Assembly: GCF_024758505.1 (NCBI RefSeq)
Contig: NZ_CP077970.1
Span: 4,588,001 to 4,652,000, forward strand
Direction of reading: 5' to 3'
Length of the DNA stretch: 64,000 bases
From: Bradyrhizobium arachidis
Lineage (GTDB): Bacteria; Pseudomonadota; Alphaproteobacteria; Rhizobiales; Xanthobacteraceae
This document shows, piece by piece, positions 8,177-16,627 of the stretch (the first letter of the stretch is position 1; every line of letters starts with the position of its first letter). Made by a program: the position numbers and the translations under genes. Under the pieces are notes generated by a model. That model worked only from the letters and a program-made list of their open reading frames with translations. It was not told the origin of the DNA and searched no databases.

Positions 8177-10036
8177 ATGGGCGTGTTGCGGTTTTTTACG
8201 TTTTTGATTGTTCTCATTTGTCTTGGGGGCGGTGCCGCGCATGCCGAACGGCGCGTGGCGCTCGTCATTGGCAACTCGGCCTACAAGAGCGTGCCGCGGC
8301 TGGCGAACCCCGCGAACGACGCCACTCTGGTCGGCGGCATGTTCAGGAAGGCCGGGTTCGATGCCGTCGATATCAAGCTCGACCTCAACGCGTCGGAGAT
8401 GCGGAAGGCCCTGCGTGAGTTTGGCGGCAAGACCAGGGATGCCGAGGTCGCCGTCGTCTACTACGCCGGTCACGGCATTGAACTCGACGGCGTCAACTAT
8501 CTGATCCCCACCGACGCGACGTTGGAGACGGATAGCGACGTCCTCGACGAGACCATTGCTCTGGACCGCGCGCTGTTCGCGGTCGAACCAGCAAAACAGC
8601 TCCGCCTGATCATTCTCGATGCCTGCCGGGACAATCCCTTCGCCAAGACGATGAAGCGGACGATTGCCTCGCGCGCCATCGGACGCGGCCTCGCCAAGGT
8701 CGAGCCGAACAGCCCGAACACGATGATTGCGTTTGCCGCGAAGGCGGGTTCGACGGCCTCCGATGGCGACGCCAAAAACAGTCCGTTCGCGGCGGCTCTG
8801 GTTGAGCGCCTCCCGACCCCGGGGCTCGACCTCGGCAAGGCCTTCCGCTTCGTCCGTGACGATGTCCTGAAGACGACCGGCAACAAGCAGGAGCCCTTCG
8901 TCTATGGGTCGCTCGGCGGCGACGACGTGCCGCTGGTCCCGGCGAAGCCGGTCGCCACAGGACCGCAGGCGAACCAGCAGGATGCAGTTCGCCGGGATTA
9001 CGAGTTGGCAATGCAGGCGGGCGAGAGAGATGCGTGGGACGCCTTCCTGCGTGCCTATCCCGACGGCTTCTATGCCGATCTGGCCAAGGTCCAGTTGAAG
9101 AAGATCATCGCCGAAGAAACGCGCGCCGCGGCCGCAAACAAGGCTCGGCAGGCCGAGGACGAGAAGGCGCGGCTCGCAGCTGACAAGGCCAAGAAGGCCG
9201 AGCAGGACAAGGCCGCGGCTGCCGCCAAGGCCGCCGAGGACGCCCGGCTCGCGGCCGAGAAGGCCAAGCAGGTCGAGGACGCCAAAGCCGCCGCAGCCGA
9301 ACAGCGCCGGAAGGATGCCGAGGCCGCCGTGGCGAAGGCGCTGGCCGACAAGCAGGCGGCGGCCGAGAAGGCGCTCGCCGACAAGATCGCCAACGACAAG
9401 GCGGCTGCCGAGGTGGCCGCAAAGCAGGCGGCTGAGAAGGCCCAGCGTGACGGCGAGCAGAAGGTCGCGGCAGTTGCCCCAACTCAGACGGCTCCCAGCC
9501 TATCGCCGCAGGAGACCGCAAAACTGGTGCAGTCGGAACTCCGTCGTGTCGGATGCCACCCGGCCCCTGCGGACGGCATCTGGACGGCCTCCTCAGAGCG
9601 CTCGCTGACGCTCTTCAACAAGCATGCCGGCACGAAGCTCGACGCCAAGCTGGCAAGCTTCGACGCCCTCGACGCGATCAAGAGCAAGCCAGGACGCGTC
9701 TGCCCGCTGGTCTGCGACCGCGGTTTCAAGGCCGATGGCGATGCCTGCGTGAAAATCACCTGCCGCGCAGGCCATCACGTGAACGACAACAACGAATGCG
9801 AGAAGGTCCAGGACAAGAAGCCGGTCGCGACCCGCGAGGACGCCAAGCCGCGAGACGACCAGAGGAAGAAGGTTGAGGGCACGCCCGCGAAGCCGCAGGC
9901 GACGGGACAGATGTACTGTGGACAGGGTGGCTGCAGGCCGGTGCAAAAAGGCTGTCGCCTGGAAGCCTCTCGACCTCTTACCCCGCAAGCCGCGGGAGCC
10001 TATGCATCGGGCGGGGTGGTGGAAGTTTGCAATTGA
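8177..10036 (+). CDS. Caspase-family (peptidase C14) protein with coiled coil and C-terminal Cys-rich region
   Basis: The 619-residue protein has a signal peptide (1-23) and then a caspase-like p20 domain. The catalytic pair is visible as YYAGHG with His99 and LDACRDN with Cys150. Residues about 305-430 are a long Ala/Lys/Glu-rich predicted coiled coil. At about 440-520 there is a peptidoglycan-binding-like segment (VQSELRRVGC, PADGIWTASSERSL). The tail has repeated cysteines (CPLVCDRGF, CRAGHHVNDNNEC). The architecture suggests an exported orthocaspase anchored at the cell wall. Substrate and trigger are unknown. A CRP-like palindrome lies just upstream. Confidence 0.85.
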   Translation: MGVLRFFTFLIVLICLGGGAAHAERRVALVIGNSAYKSVPRLANPANDATLVGGMFRKAGFDAVDIKLDLNASEMRKALREFGGKTRDAEVAVVYYAGHGIELDGVNYLIPTDATLETDSDVLDETIALDRALFAVEPAKQLRLIILDACRDNPFAKTMKRTIASRAIGRGLAKVEPNSPNTMIAFAAKAGSTASDGDAKNSPFAAALVERLPTPGLDLGKAFRFVRDDVLKTTGNKQEPFVYGSLGGDDVPLVPAKPVATGPQANQQDAVRRDYELAMQAGERDAWDAFLRAYPDGFYADLAKVQLKKIIAEETRAAAANKARQAEDEKARLAADKAKKAEQDKAAAAAKAAEDARLAAEKAKQVEDAKAAAAEQRRKDAEAAVAKALADKQAAAEKALADKIANDKAAAEVAAKQAAEKAQRDGEQKVAAVAPTQTAPSLSPQETAKLVQSELRRVGCHPAPADGIWTASSERSLTLFNKHAGTKLDAKLASFDALDAIKSKPGRVCPLVCDRGFKADGDACVKITCRAGHHVNDNNECEKVQDKKPVATREDAKPRDDQRKKVEGTPAKPQATGQMYCGQGGCRPVQKGCRLEASRPLTPQAAGAYASGGVVEVCN

Positions 10037-10375
10037 AGCGGCCGATCGGCGTCAGTCTTGGCCCGACACCGGCGCGCGTCTTGCGATGATGGCAAGATAC
10101 ACCTGATTTGCCCGACGGGTCAAGAGCGATTTCGTAAAATCCGCAATCGCTTACCCCTGACCTCATCTACAGAACGAGCATCGTTTTCGATCGCTTCTTG
10201 CTAACGGTGATCGAGCAAGATCCGAAAATCAGGCTCAGCCATTTTCGCTCGCGACGGCGGCAGTTTGTGCCACGACTGTCGATTTGTCCGATCAATCAGT
10301 GATTTCGCTAAATCCGCCGGGCGCCGCGCCCGCCATGCGTCCTCTACTGTGCATGGGGTTGTTTTCGACGCTTTG
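10037..10375. other. Intergenic region, convergent gene ends
   Basis: This 339-base stretch lies between the 3' ends of the caspase-like gene and the minus-strand DHFR-like gene. I see no convincing gene, repeat or strong terminator in it. Confidence 0.5.
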
Positions 10376-10927
10376 TCAGCCTCGCCGCCATGGCGTTACG
10401 ATCACCCCATCCGCGGCATCGAGCATCTGCGGCGCGTCGGCCTTCAGCCCGTGCGAGCTGAGCACCTCGTACGGCGTGCGCGCGGGCACTTCGGTAAAAC
10501 AGCCTTCGCCGCCGGGCAGGCGCACATGCGGCGCTTCCGAAAGCCAGAACGTGTCGTAGCGGTCCATGAACATGTCGAACACGACGGGGCCGCCGATGAC
10601 TGCGACCGTGCCCGAGGTGACGCCGGCGAAGTCGGCCGCCTCCTCGAAGGAGGTGCCAAGCGGATTCCACAGGCTCGCATTCGGCAGCTCCGGATCGACC
10701 GCGAGAGATGGGATCTTGCGGGTCAGGATGAGGCGCCGGCGTTTTGGCGAGTTCGGCTGCTGCTCATGGGAGTGCCGGCCATGCACGATCAGCGCGGCGC
10801 GATCGAGCGCGGATTCGAAGAAACGCTTGTCGCCCTCGAATTTGAGGCTGTCGGGCATGACGTGATCAGCGTCGGCAAGCATGCCGTCCGCGGAGACGAT
10901 GACGTAGCCTTCGATACGAAACGACAA
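10376..10927 (-). CDS. Dihydrofolate reductase-like protein (RibD C-terminal/DHFR fold)
   Basis: TTG at 10927 is the best start. It lies 8 bases after the stop of the upstream polysaccharide deacetylase gene and gives 183 residues beginning (M)SFRIEGYVIVSADGMLAD. The segments VIVSADGMLAD, LIVHGRHSHE and VAVIGGPVVFDMF match the DHFR/RibD reductase fold, including the Gly-Gly nucleotide loop. The family reduces pterin- or pyrimidine-like compounds with NADPH, but many members are uncharacterised. A dedicated folate role is not implied, and the pairing with a cell-envelope deacetylase is unexplained. Confidence 0.7.
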   Translation of the reverse strand: MSFRIEGYVIVSADGMLADADHVMPDSLKFEGDKRFFESALDRAALIVHGRHSHEQQPNSPKRRRLILTRKIPSLAVDPELPNASLWNPLGTSFEEAADFAGVTSGTVAVIGGPVVFDMFMDRYDTFWLSEAPHVRLPGGEGCFTEVPARTPYEVLSSHGLKADAPQMLDAADGVIVTPWRRG

Positions 10928-10935
10928 GGCGCCGG

Positions 10936-11940
10936 CTATTCGGAGACCGTCGTCACGACGCTGTTGACCGGACGTTGGCTGACGGTCGGCAGCTTGACGT
11001 CCTTGAGCAGCTCCTGATCGTATTCGGGCAGCGTCGCGACCGGCGCCTTCGCCCGCATCGCCACCACCTTGTAGCCACCGGCCTTCAGCTTCTGCAGCAG
11101 CGCCGGCAGCGCCTCGGCGGTGTGCTTCTGGAAGTCGTGCATCAAGAGGATGCCCTTGCCCTTGCTGTCGAGCTTCTTCATCACGGTGTCGACGATCTTC
11201 TCGGGCTTGGAGGCCTTGAAGTCGAAGGAGTCGATGTCGCAGGAGAAAATCCCGATGTTGCGGTTGCCGAGATAGGTGACCATCTCCGGCGGGTGCTGGA
11301 GTGCCGGGAAACGGAAGAAGGGCGACGGCGCGACGCCGCCGAGCGCCCATTTCACGGCGCTAAAACCCTTTTCGATCTCTTCCTTCCGCTGTTGCTCGGT
11401 CAGCTTCTTGTTGTTGAGATTGGCGTGCGACCAGGTGTGCGAGCCGACGGTGTGGCCGGCGGCGTAGACCTGCTTCAGGATCTCGGGCTCATAGGTCGCG
11501 TGCTTGCCGATCGGGAAGAAGATGCCGGTGGTGCATTCGTCCGCGAGCGCCTTCAGCACCGCGGGCGTGTTCTTCGGCCAGGGGCCGTCGTCGAAGGTCA
11601 GGACCACCTCCTTGTCGCGGAGAAAGTCGAGCTCCTTGAAATGCTCGAAGCCGAAGCCGGGACCGCCCGTCGTGTCGATCTCGACGGTGCGCGCGACGCC
11701 GAGTGCGCCCTGATTGCTGCAAGCCGCGCGCGCCGGTTGCGGCGCCTGCTTGGGCGCGGCCGCAGCGGCAGCCTGCGGGGCTGGCGCTGCGGCGGGTTGC
11801 GCCGCCGGTGCTGCGGCTGCGGGCGGCGCGGCCGCGGGTTTGGCCGCCGGCGTCTGCGACCATGCCGCGCTTGCCATCGCCACCGTAACAGCGCTTGCCA
11901 AAATCAGTCTTGCCGCAACACGCATGGTCGTTGTCCCCAT
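10936..11940 (-). CDS. Polysaccharide deacetylase (NodB homology domain)
   Basis: From ATG 11940 the protein has 334 residues; ATG 11925 is an equally good alternative. A signal peptide ends near AWSQ and is followed by a long Ala/Pro-rich linker. The NodB domain has the metal-binding TFDDGPWP motif, the HTVGSHTWSHANL motif supplying two histidines, and the C-terminal LLMHDFQKHT motif. Members remove N- or O-acetyl groups from polysaccharides such as chitin-like oligomers or peptidoglycan, outside the cytoplasm. It shares a transcript with the DHFR-like gene 8 bases downstream. Its length and linker distinguish it from classical NodB. Confidence 0.88.
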   Translation of the reverse strand: MGTTTMRVAARLILASAVTVAMASAAWSQTPAAKPAAAPPAAAAPAAQPAAAPAPQAAAAAAPKQAPQPARAACSNQGALGVARTVEIDTTGGPGFGFEHFKELDFLRDKEVVLTFDDGPWPKNTPAVLKALADECTTGIFFPIGKHATYEPEILKQVYAAGHTVGSHTWSHANLNNKKLTEQQRKEEIEKGFSAVKWALGGVAPSPFFRFPALQHPPEMVTYLGNRNIGIFSCDIDSFDFKASKPEKIVDTVMKKLDSKGKGILLMHDFQKHTAEALPALLQKLKAGGYKVVAMRAKAPVATLPEYDQELLKDVKLPTVSQRPVNSVVTTVSE

Positions 11941-12094
11941 GGATTGATCCCGTTGTTCGGCCGCGGCTTTTTTGCCTCTGGTCGAACCTGTCCTGCCCAA
12001 GATTATCTGGTCTTGACCCTAGCCTAGATGGTGCGCCATCGCCAATGCAACGGCCGTTTGAGGTTGGATGCGAATTGTGCCCAGTCCTCTCGCG

Positions 12095-12658
12095 TCAGCT
12101 GGCGGCGAGCGCCCTGGCGACCGCTGTCTTGACCCGCGTATCGGTCGGATCGATCGCTGACGGAAACACCTCGGCGATGTAGCCATCGCGGCCGATCAGG
12201 TATTTGTGGAAGTTCCAGCGCGGAACCTCCTTCGGCCGCGCTTCAGCGGCCCATTTATAGAAGGGATGTGCCTTGGGGCCGACCACGACGGCCTTGGCGG
12301 CGATGGGGAAGGTAACGCCGTATTGGTGGTGCGCGGTCTCCGAGATCTCGGTCGTGCCGCCCGGCTCCTGGCCGCCGAAATCATTGGAGGGTACGCCAAT
12401 GATGGTCAGCCCGCGCTCGCGGAACTCGCTCCAGAGCTCTTGCAGGCCGGCATATTGTGGGGTGTAGCCACAGAGCGAGGCGGTGTTGACGACGATGAGC
12501 GGGCGCCCGCTGAAGGCGGCGAGGCGGATGTCGTCGCCTGACAGCGCGGGGAAAGAGAAGGCGTAGGCCGGCATCCGGCTCATCGCAGCGTTCTCGGCGA
12601 GGGCAGGCGATGCGATTGCCGCAAGCGCCGTGCCGACAAAAGCCCTGCGGTTCAACAT
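12095..12658 (-). CDS. Glutathione peroxidase, exported
   Basis: The 187-residue protein starts at ATG 12658 with MLNRRAFVGTALAAIASPALA, a short leader with a twin-arginine-like pattern. The active-site cysteine is in NTASLCGYTPQY (Cys63), the glutamine in SNDFGGQEPG (Gln97) and the Trp-Asn pair in PRWNFHKYL (148-149). This is the standard Cys-type tetrad, so it should reduce hydroperoxides in the periplasm. The reductant may be thioredoxin-like rather than glutathione. It stands alone, with its own promoter region before the deacetylase pair. Confidence 0.9.
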   Translation of the reverse strand: MLNRRAFVGTALAAIASPALAENAAMSRMPAYAFSFPALSGDDIRLAAFSGRPLIVVNTASLCGYTPQYAGLQELWSEFRERGLTIIGVPSNDFGGQEPGGTTEISETAHHQYGVTFPIAAKAVVVGPKAHPFYKWAAEARPKEVPRWNFHKYLIGRDGYIAEVFPSAIDPTDTRVKTAVARALAAS

Positions 12659-12749
12659 GGCGATCGCGTCCCAAGCTTGATCCGGACGACGCATCATAGC
12701 GCGTACCGCCACGTGGCGATGCTCAACAACGCGTTATGCCATGCAGCGC

Positions 12750-14390
12750 CTAGCGCAGGCGGACGATGAAGTCGGTGCCTTCGCCGGTCTCGCCCTGGTT
12801 GATGCCCTGGTCAGACACGATGATCGAGCCGCCTGATGTCAGCATCTCGTTGATCTTCGCCATGGTGTCGGCGGGGATCGAAAGGCGGTCGAGCGCCTCG
12901 GCCGGGCTGTTCGGCACGATCACGGGTTTTGCAGCGACGGGGATCACGGCTGCGACGCGCTGACGGCGGTTGGTGCGGCCTTCGTCCTCCCGCTCGACGG
13001 AGCGGACGCTCACCGGCAGCGACACCACCGACCAGCGCAGCGCATTGGAATCGGCCTTGTCGACCTCAGCGGTGAACACATGCGTGCCGAGCGGACGGTC
13101 GCTCGCTGCAATGGTCACGGGTCCTTCGAACAGCGGCGCAAAGTTCTGCCGCACATAGAGCTTGGAGTCCTTGCGGCTGATGAACACCGCAATCTGCCCA
13201 GCGCGCTTCGGCGGCTCGGGCTTTGCGACCGGTGCCGGATCGGCGACGCGGGTCTGGTCCTTCTTCGCGTCGGTCGTGGCCGGCTGCGCCGGTGCCGTGG
13301 CGGTTGCGGCAGCATCCGGCGCCTTGGGCGCCTCGACGGCTTCAACCTTCGTGGGGTCGGTCTTCGGAGGCTCAGCCTTGACGGCATCAGCCTGCGCGGT
13401 CGCCGCGGGCTCGATCTTGTCGGCCGGCTTTTCCTCTGCGACCGACAAAGCTTTCGGAGCATCCGCGGTGTCGGCCGGCTTGGCTTCGGCGCTGATTGCC
13501 TCGGCGGGCTTGGCGCTTGCTTCGTCGGTCTTCACCGCCTCTTCGCCAGCCTTGTCAGCCGGTGCGTCGGCACGCGCCAGCGCATTGCCGGTGGTCGCAT
13601 CCGACATCACGTGGCCGACGCTCGAGCGCAACTCGTTGAGCGGCTCGGCGCTCGCGCTCTTGATCTCGGCGCCCTTGTCGGCCTTGTCGGCGACGTTGGT
13701 CTGCGGCTCGATGCTGGCGGCGGGCTGCGGCGGCACGCGCAGCGTTGCGAGCAGGGGATGCGAGAAACTGTGCGGCGACATCTCGCCGGGCGCGACGACC
13801 ACGCGCGCGCCCATCTTGGTCCAGTTCCACATCTTCACCGCGAACGCCATCGGCATGCGGATGCAGCCATGCGAGGCCGGATAGCCCGGCAGCACGCCCG
13901 CATGCATCGCCACGCCCGACCAGGTGATGCGCTGCATGTACGGCATCGGCGCGCCGCTATAGATGTTGGAGTGGTGGAATTTGTGCTTCTGGATGATGCT
14001 GAACACGCCCATCGGCGTGGAATGGCCCTTCATACCGGTCGACACCGGCGACTCCGCGAACACGCCGTTGGAGTCGTAGACCGTGACCTTCTGCCGCTCG
14101 ATCGAGACGGCGATGACGAGGGGCCCTTGCGGCTTGGCGCCGGTTTCCTTCTCCGGCACGGCCTTCTTGGACACTGCATTGCGCTTGCGCTGCTTCGGCC
14201 GCTGCATCTCGGGGGACGGCTGCCGGGAGTAATAGGCGCCGGCAGAATAGTCAGGCCAGTAATACAGGGCGGCTTCCGCGTAGCTTGTGGTGCCAAACGC
14301 ACCTGCCGCCGTAAAAATGGCGAGCCGCCACAGCCGCGACGTTGCGGCAGAGAAACCGGGCCCGTTCACGCCAATCATTCTCGAATCCAT
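12750..14390 (-). CDS. Large L,D-transpeptidase with YkuD domain and Ala/Lys/Pro-rich region
   Basis: The 546-residue protein has an N-terminal export signal (about 1-41). The YkuD domain spans about 90-200, with the catalytic VAMHAG histidine near 163 and SHGCIRM cysteine at 176. Then comes a roughly 180-residue low-complexity region dominated by Ala, Lys, Glu and Pro. The C-terminal part (about 400-546) begins AGQIAVFISRKDSKLYVRQ, which resembles a degenerate second YkuD-like fold, and ends TDFIVRLR. It is periplasmic and likely acts on peptidoglycan. ATG 14378 is an alternative start. It is divergent from creA. Confidence 0.88.
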   Translation of the reverse strand: MDSRMIGVNGPGFSAATSRLWRLAIFTAAGAFGTTSYAEAALYYWPDYSAGAYYSRQPSPEMQRPKQRKRNAVSKKAVPEKETGAKPQGPLVIAVSIERQKVTVYDSNGVFAESPVSTGMKGHSTPMGVFSIIQKHKFHHSNIYSGAPMPYMQRITWSGVAMHAGVLPGYPASHGCIRMPMAFAVKMWNWTKMGARVVVAPGEMSPHSFSHPLLATLRVPPQPAASIEPQTNVADKADKGAEIKSASAEPLNELRSSVGHVMSDATTGNALARADAPADKAGEEAVKTDEASAKPAEAISAEAKPADTADAPKALSVAEEKPADKIEPAATAQADAVKAEPPKTDPTKVEAVEAPKAPDAAATATAPAQPATTDAKKDQTRVADPAPVAKPEPPKRAGQIAVFISRKDSKLYVRQNFAPLFEGPVTIAASDRPLGTHVFTAEVDKADSNALRWSVVSLPVSVRSVEREDEGRTNRRQRVAAVIPVAAKPVIVPNSPAEALDRLSIPADTMAKINEMLTSGGSIIVSDQGINQGETGEGTDFIVRLR

Positions 14391-14590
14391 GAAATCAGTC
14401 AGTGGTTAGTTGTTGCAGAGGGGGTCCGCGTTCACCAGTGAAGCGGTTCATAGTCAGCCTACTTTTGGCCAAGCCGTAGCAAAAAAGCCTCACATTGCGG
14501 TAAACGGCGGCCGCCCCAGGGTAGGCCGGCCGCCTTCCTGACCGGGCCGGGAACACCTACATGCCGAAGGGCGTCTTACCGGAGAATTCT

Positions 14591-15136
14591 ATGTCATCCA
14601 GTGTCCTCGGCCTTCGTCACATCAGCTTGAAAGGCCTCGCTTTATTCCTGTTGCTCCTGGCTGGGCCGGGGGCCGCGTCTGCCGCGGACGAGCCGGATCT
14701 GATCTTCCGTCGCTCGACGGTCTTCAAATGGGTCAGCCCGAACGACAAGCTTGCGACCTATGGTCTCGACGATCCCGAGGTCGAGGGGGTGGCCTGCCAT
14801 TTCACGGTGCCGGAAAAGGGCGGCTTCAAGGGCTGGTTGGGGCTCGCCGAGGAGGTCTCGGACGTCTCGCTCGCCTGCCGTCAGGTCGGTCCCATCAAAT
14901 TCAAGGAGAAGATGGAGCAGGGCGACGACATGTTCCGCAGGCGCCGCTCGCTGTTCTTCAAGAAGATGCAGATCGTGCGCGGCTGCGACGCCAAGCGCAA
15001 CGTGCTGGTCTACATGGTCTATTCCGACAAGCTGATCGAGGGATCGCCGAAGAACTCGACCTCGACCGTGCCGATCATGCCGTGGGGCGCAGCCGACCCC
15101 AACGTTCAGAAGTGCGGGGACTATTTTACCCAGTAG
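14591..15136 (+). CDS. creA: CreA family protein
   Basis: ATG 14591 is chosen because GGAG precedes it and a signal peptide follows (LALFLLLLAGPGAASA). The mature protein matches the conserved CreA core: FKWVSPNDK, GLDDPEVEGVACHF, SLACRQVGP, LFFKKMQIVRG and VYSDKLIEGSPKNS. The 181-residue length is typical. CreA proteins are exported and widely conserved, but their biochemical role is unknown. ATG 14561 is an in-frame upstream alternative with a less good leader. Confidence 0.9.
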   Translation: MSSSVLGLRHISLKGLALFLLLLAGPGAASAADEPDLIFRRSTVFKWVSPNDKLATYGLDDPEVEGVACHFTVPEKGGFKGWLGLAEEVSDVSLACRQVGPIKFKEKMEQGDDMFRRRRSLFFKKMQIVRGCDAKRNVLVYMVYSDKLIEGSPKNSTSTVPIMPWGAADPNVQKCGDYFTQ

Positions 15137-15759
15137 CGATCAGGCGTGAGCCGGCGCGCGATGCGTGACGGCTGCTGCGCGCGGCTTGGCAAGGCGCGAG
15201 CCGGTCAGCCGCACGAACATCTGCGGCGTAGCCTCGTAGGCGCGCTGCGCCTGCAACGCCATTGCGGTGGAACAGGTCGATCTCGGATTGGCGCGGTCCA
15301 TGGATTGGTCCGTATCGCGCGCCGTTGCGCTCTTTCCCGCCATCATTTTGGCCATCCCTCAAACTGCCAGCCCGGTTTTCCGGACTTGTTGGTGTTCGAA
15401 GGCTTCGGTCGTCGCTGAGACATCCCCCGTTCAGCGCGACCAAGCCTTCGTTTGCGTTTCTTTTGCGCACAGAAACGTAAAATGCCGATGAAGCCGTGAA
15501 TCTCCGAGATGACGGCCCGGTATCCACCGCCCCGATGTTGCGAGGGAACCGATTTTTGGCCGTACGGGCGGGGCGACGCCACTTTGAAATGATTGGCTTT
15601 TTTCAACTAATGTTTCGTCGGCAGAGGCGCGACGAAACAATTCTCACAAAGATGAAACCATTTTCGGCTTTTGGCGCATCACGGCCGAAACCGGCCATGG
15701 TTATCAGGTTCCGCAACGACAGCGGCGCTCAGCCGACCGACCGAACCTGGAGACAGTCA
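15137..15759. other. Intergenic region with a hairpin and only doubtful short frames
   Basis: This 623-base stretch lacks a gene I can support. A 71-residue minus-strand frame at 15140-15355 (starting MAKMMAGKS) has no recognisable motif and may be spurious. The only clear structure is the inverted repeat at 15611-15639. Confidence 0.4.
15611..15639. repeat. Inverted repeat, 10-base arms
   Basis: TGTTTCGTCG at 15611-15620 and CGACGAAACA at 15630-15639 are perfect inverted copies separated by 9 bases. It lies about 120 bases upstream of a small exported-protein gene. It could be an operator or an RNA hairpin. There is no T-run after it. Confidence 0.5.
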
Positions 15760-15918
15760 ATGCGCGCGCTCAGCTTCATCCTCGCCTTCGGCTTTGTGAT
15801 CGCCGGCTCCTCGATCGCCGGCTCGGCCGACAGCGGGCTGCCGGGCGTCGGCACCTTCGCCTACAACGGCGCTCCGATCGCTCCGTCCCAGGCGATCGTG
15901 GTGGCGTCGCGCTTCTGA
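15760..15918 (+). CDS. Small exported hypothetical protein
   Basis: The 52-residue protein starts at ATG 15760 after CTGGAGAC. The first 24 residues form a clear signal peptide (FILAFGFVIAGSSIAGSA). The mature part is about 28 residues, Gly/Ala/Pro-rich, and ends AIVVASRF. No family is recognised. It lies 24 bases before the next small exported protein and may share its transcript. Confidence 0.5.
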   Translation: MRALSFILAFGFVIAGSSIAGSADSGLPGVGTFAYNGAPIAPSQAIVVASRF

Positions 15919-15942
15919 TCAGAACAAGAAAATCAGGCCATC

Positions 15943-16308
15943 ATGCTTCATCGTTTCTGCGCCGCGGTCTTCGTTTCCCTTCTGACGATCAGTTCAGTCC
16001 AGGCGCAGGTGCGCTCTCCCAACCGACTACCGGATCCGCGTGGCGAATTCGTGCGCCAATGCGCGCCGCACATGCTCGGGCGCTGGGAGCATCCGGAAGA
16101 GGTTTGCGGCTGCCTGCATGACCATGCCGCGGCCGTTGTCGAGGATCACGATCTGCGCGAGGCGCTGCTGCGCGGCATCAGCGAGACCGGCGTGCCGACC
16201 ATCGAGACCGATTGGGTGCCGCCGGCCAAGCAGAGCGAGATCGGGCCGACTTTCACCAAGATCGCGAAGCCGACGCTGCAGTGCATGTTCGATCCGGCGA
16301 AGCAATAG
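15943..16308 (+). CDS. Exported hypothetical protein with three cysteines near CxC
   Basis: The 121-residue protein has a signal peptide cleaved after SSVQAQ. The mature part is 100 residues long and has cysteines in RQCAPHML, EEVCGCLHD and LQCMFDP. This suggests one or two disulphides in the periplasm. The predicted fold is mainly helical. I do not recognise the family. It converges with the small minus-strand gene at 16315. Confidence 0.65.
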   Translation: MLHRFCAAVFVSLLTISSVQAQVRSPNRLPDPRGEFVRQCAPHMLGRWEHPEEVCGCLHDHAAAVVEDHDLREALLRGISETGVPTIETDWVPPAKQSEIGPTFTKIAKPTLQCMFDPAKQ

Positions 16309-16314
16309 CTCCCG

Positions 16315-16560
16315 TCATTTCGTCTTCGGACCGATCCGCGGCACGCAGTTGCGCGTCACGGTGATGCCGCTTTCCGTCATCTTCGCGCCGCGCACTTCCT
16401 TGACCTGTCCCGCAGGGCAGGTGCCGTCGTCGACGAGCACGCGCTGGCCAAGCCGCAAATTGCGAATGTCCTGTTCGCGTCCGACCGTCTGGGCGTGCGC
16501 CGGTGACGTCGCGAGCGCGGCGAGCAGGGTGGTCAGGCAAAACGCGCGAACAGCAAGCAT
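16315..16560 (-). CDS. Small exported protein, DUF6719-like
   Basis: The 81-residue protein has a signal peptide ending SPAHAQ and a mature part of about 58 residues. That part contains LRLGQRVLVDDGTCPAGQVKEVRGAKM and two cysteines that probably form a disulphide. The pattern resembles a small exported family common in Bradyrhizobium (DUF6719 from memory, not checked). Function is unknown. Confidence 0.65.
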   Translation of the reverse strand: MLAVRAFCLTTLLAALATSPAHAQTVGREQDIRNLRLGQRVLVDDGTCPAGQVKEVRGAKMTESGITVTRNCVPRIGPKTK

Positions 16561-16627
16561 GGTGCGGGGCTCCGAGAGCGATGCCGCAATCTAGGGGCCG
16601 GCCAGCGATTCTGATAGTCAGCCATCG

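Noticed and set aside
13080..14441. A 453-codon plus-strand open frame opposite the large L,D-transpeptidase gene
   Set aside because: The minus-strand protein has the catalytic SHGCIRM motif and export signal. The plus-strand frame shows no domain.
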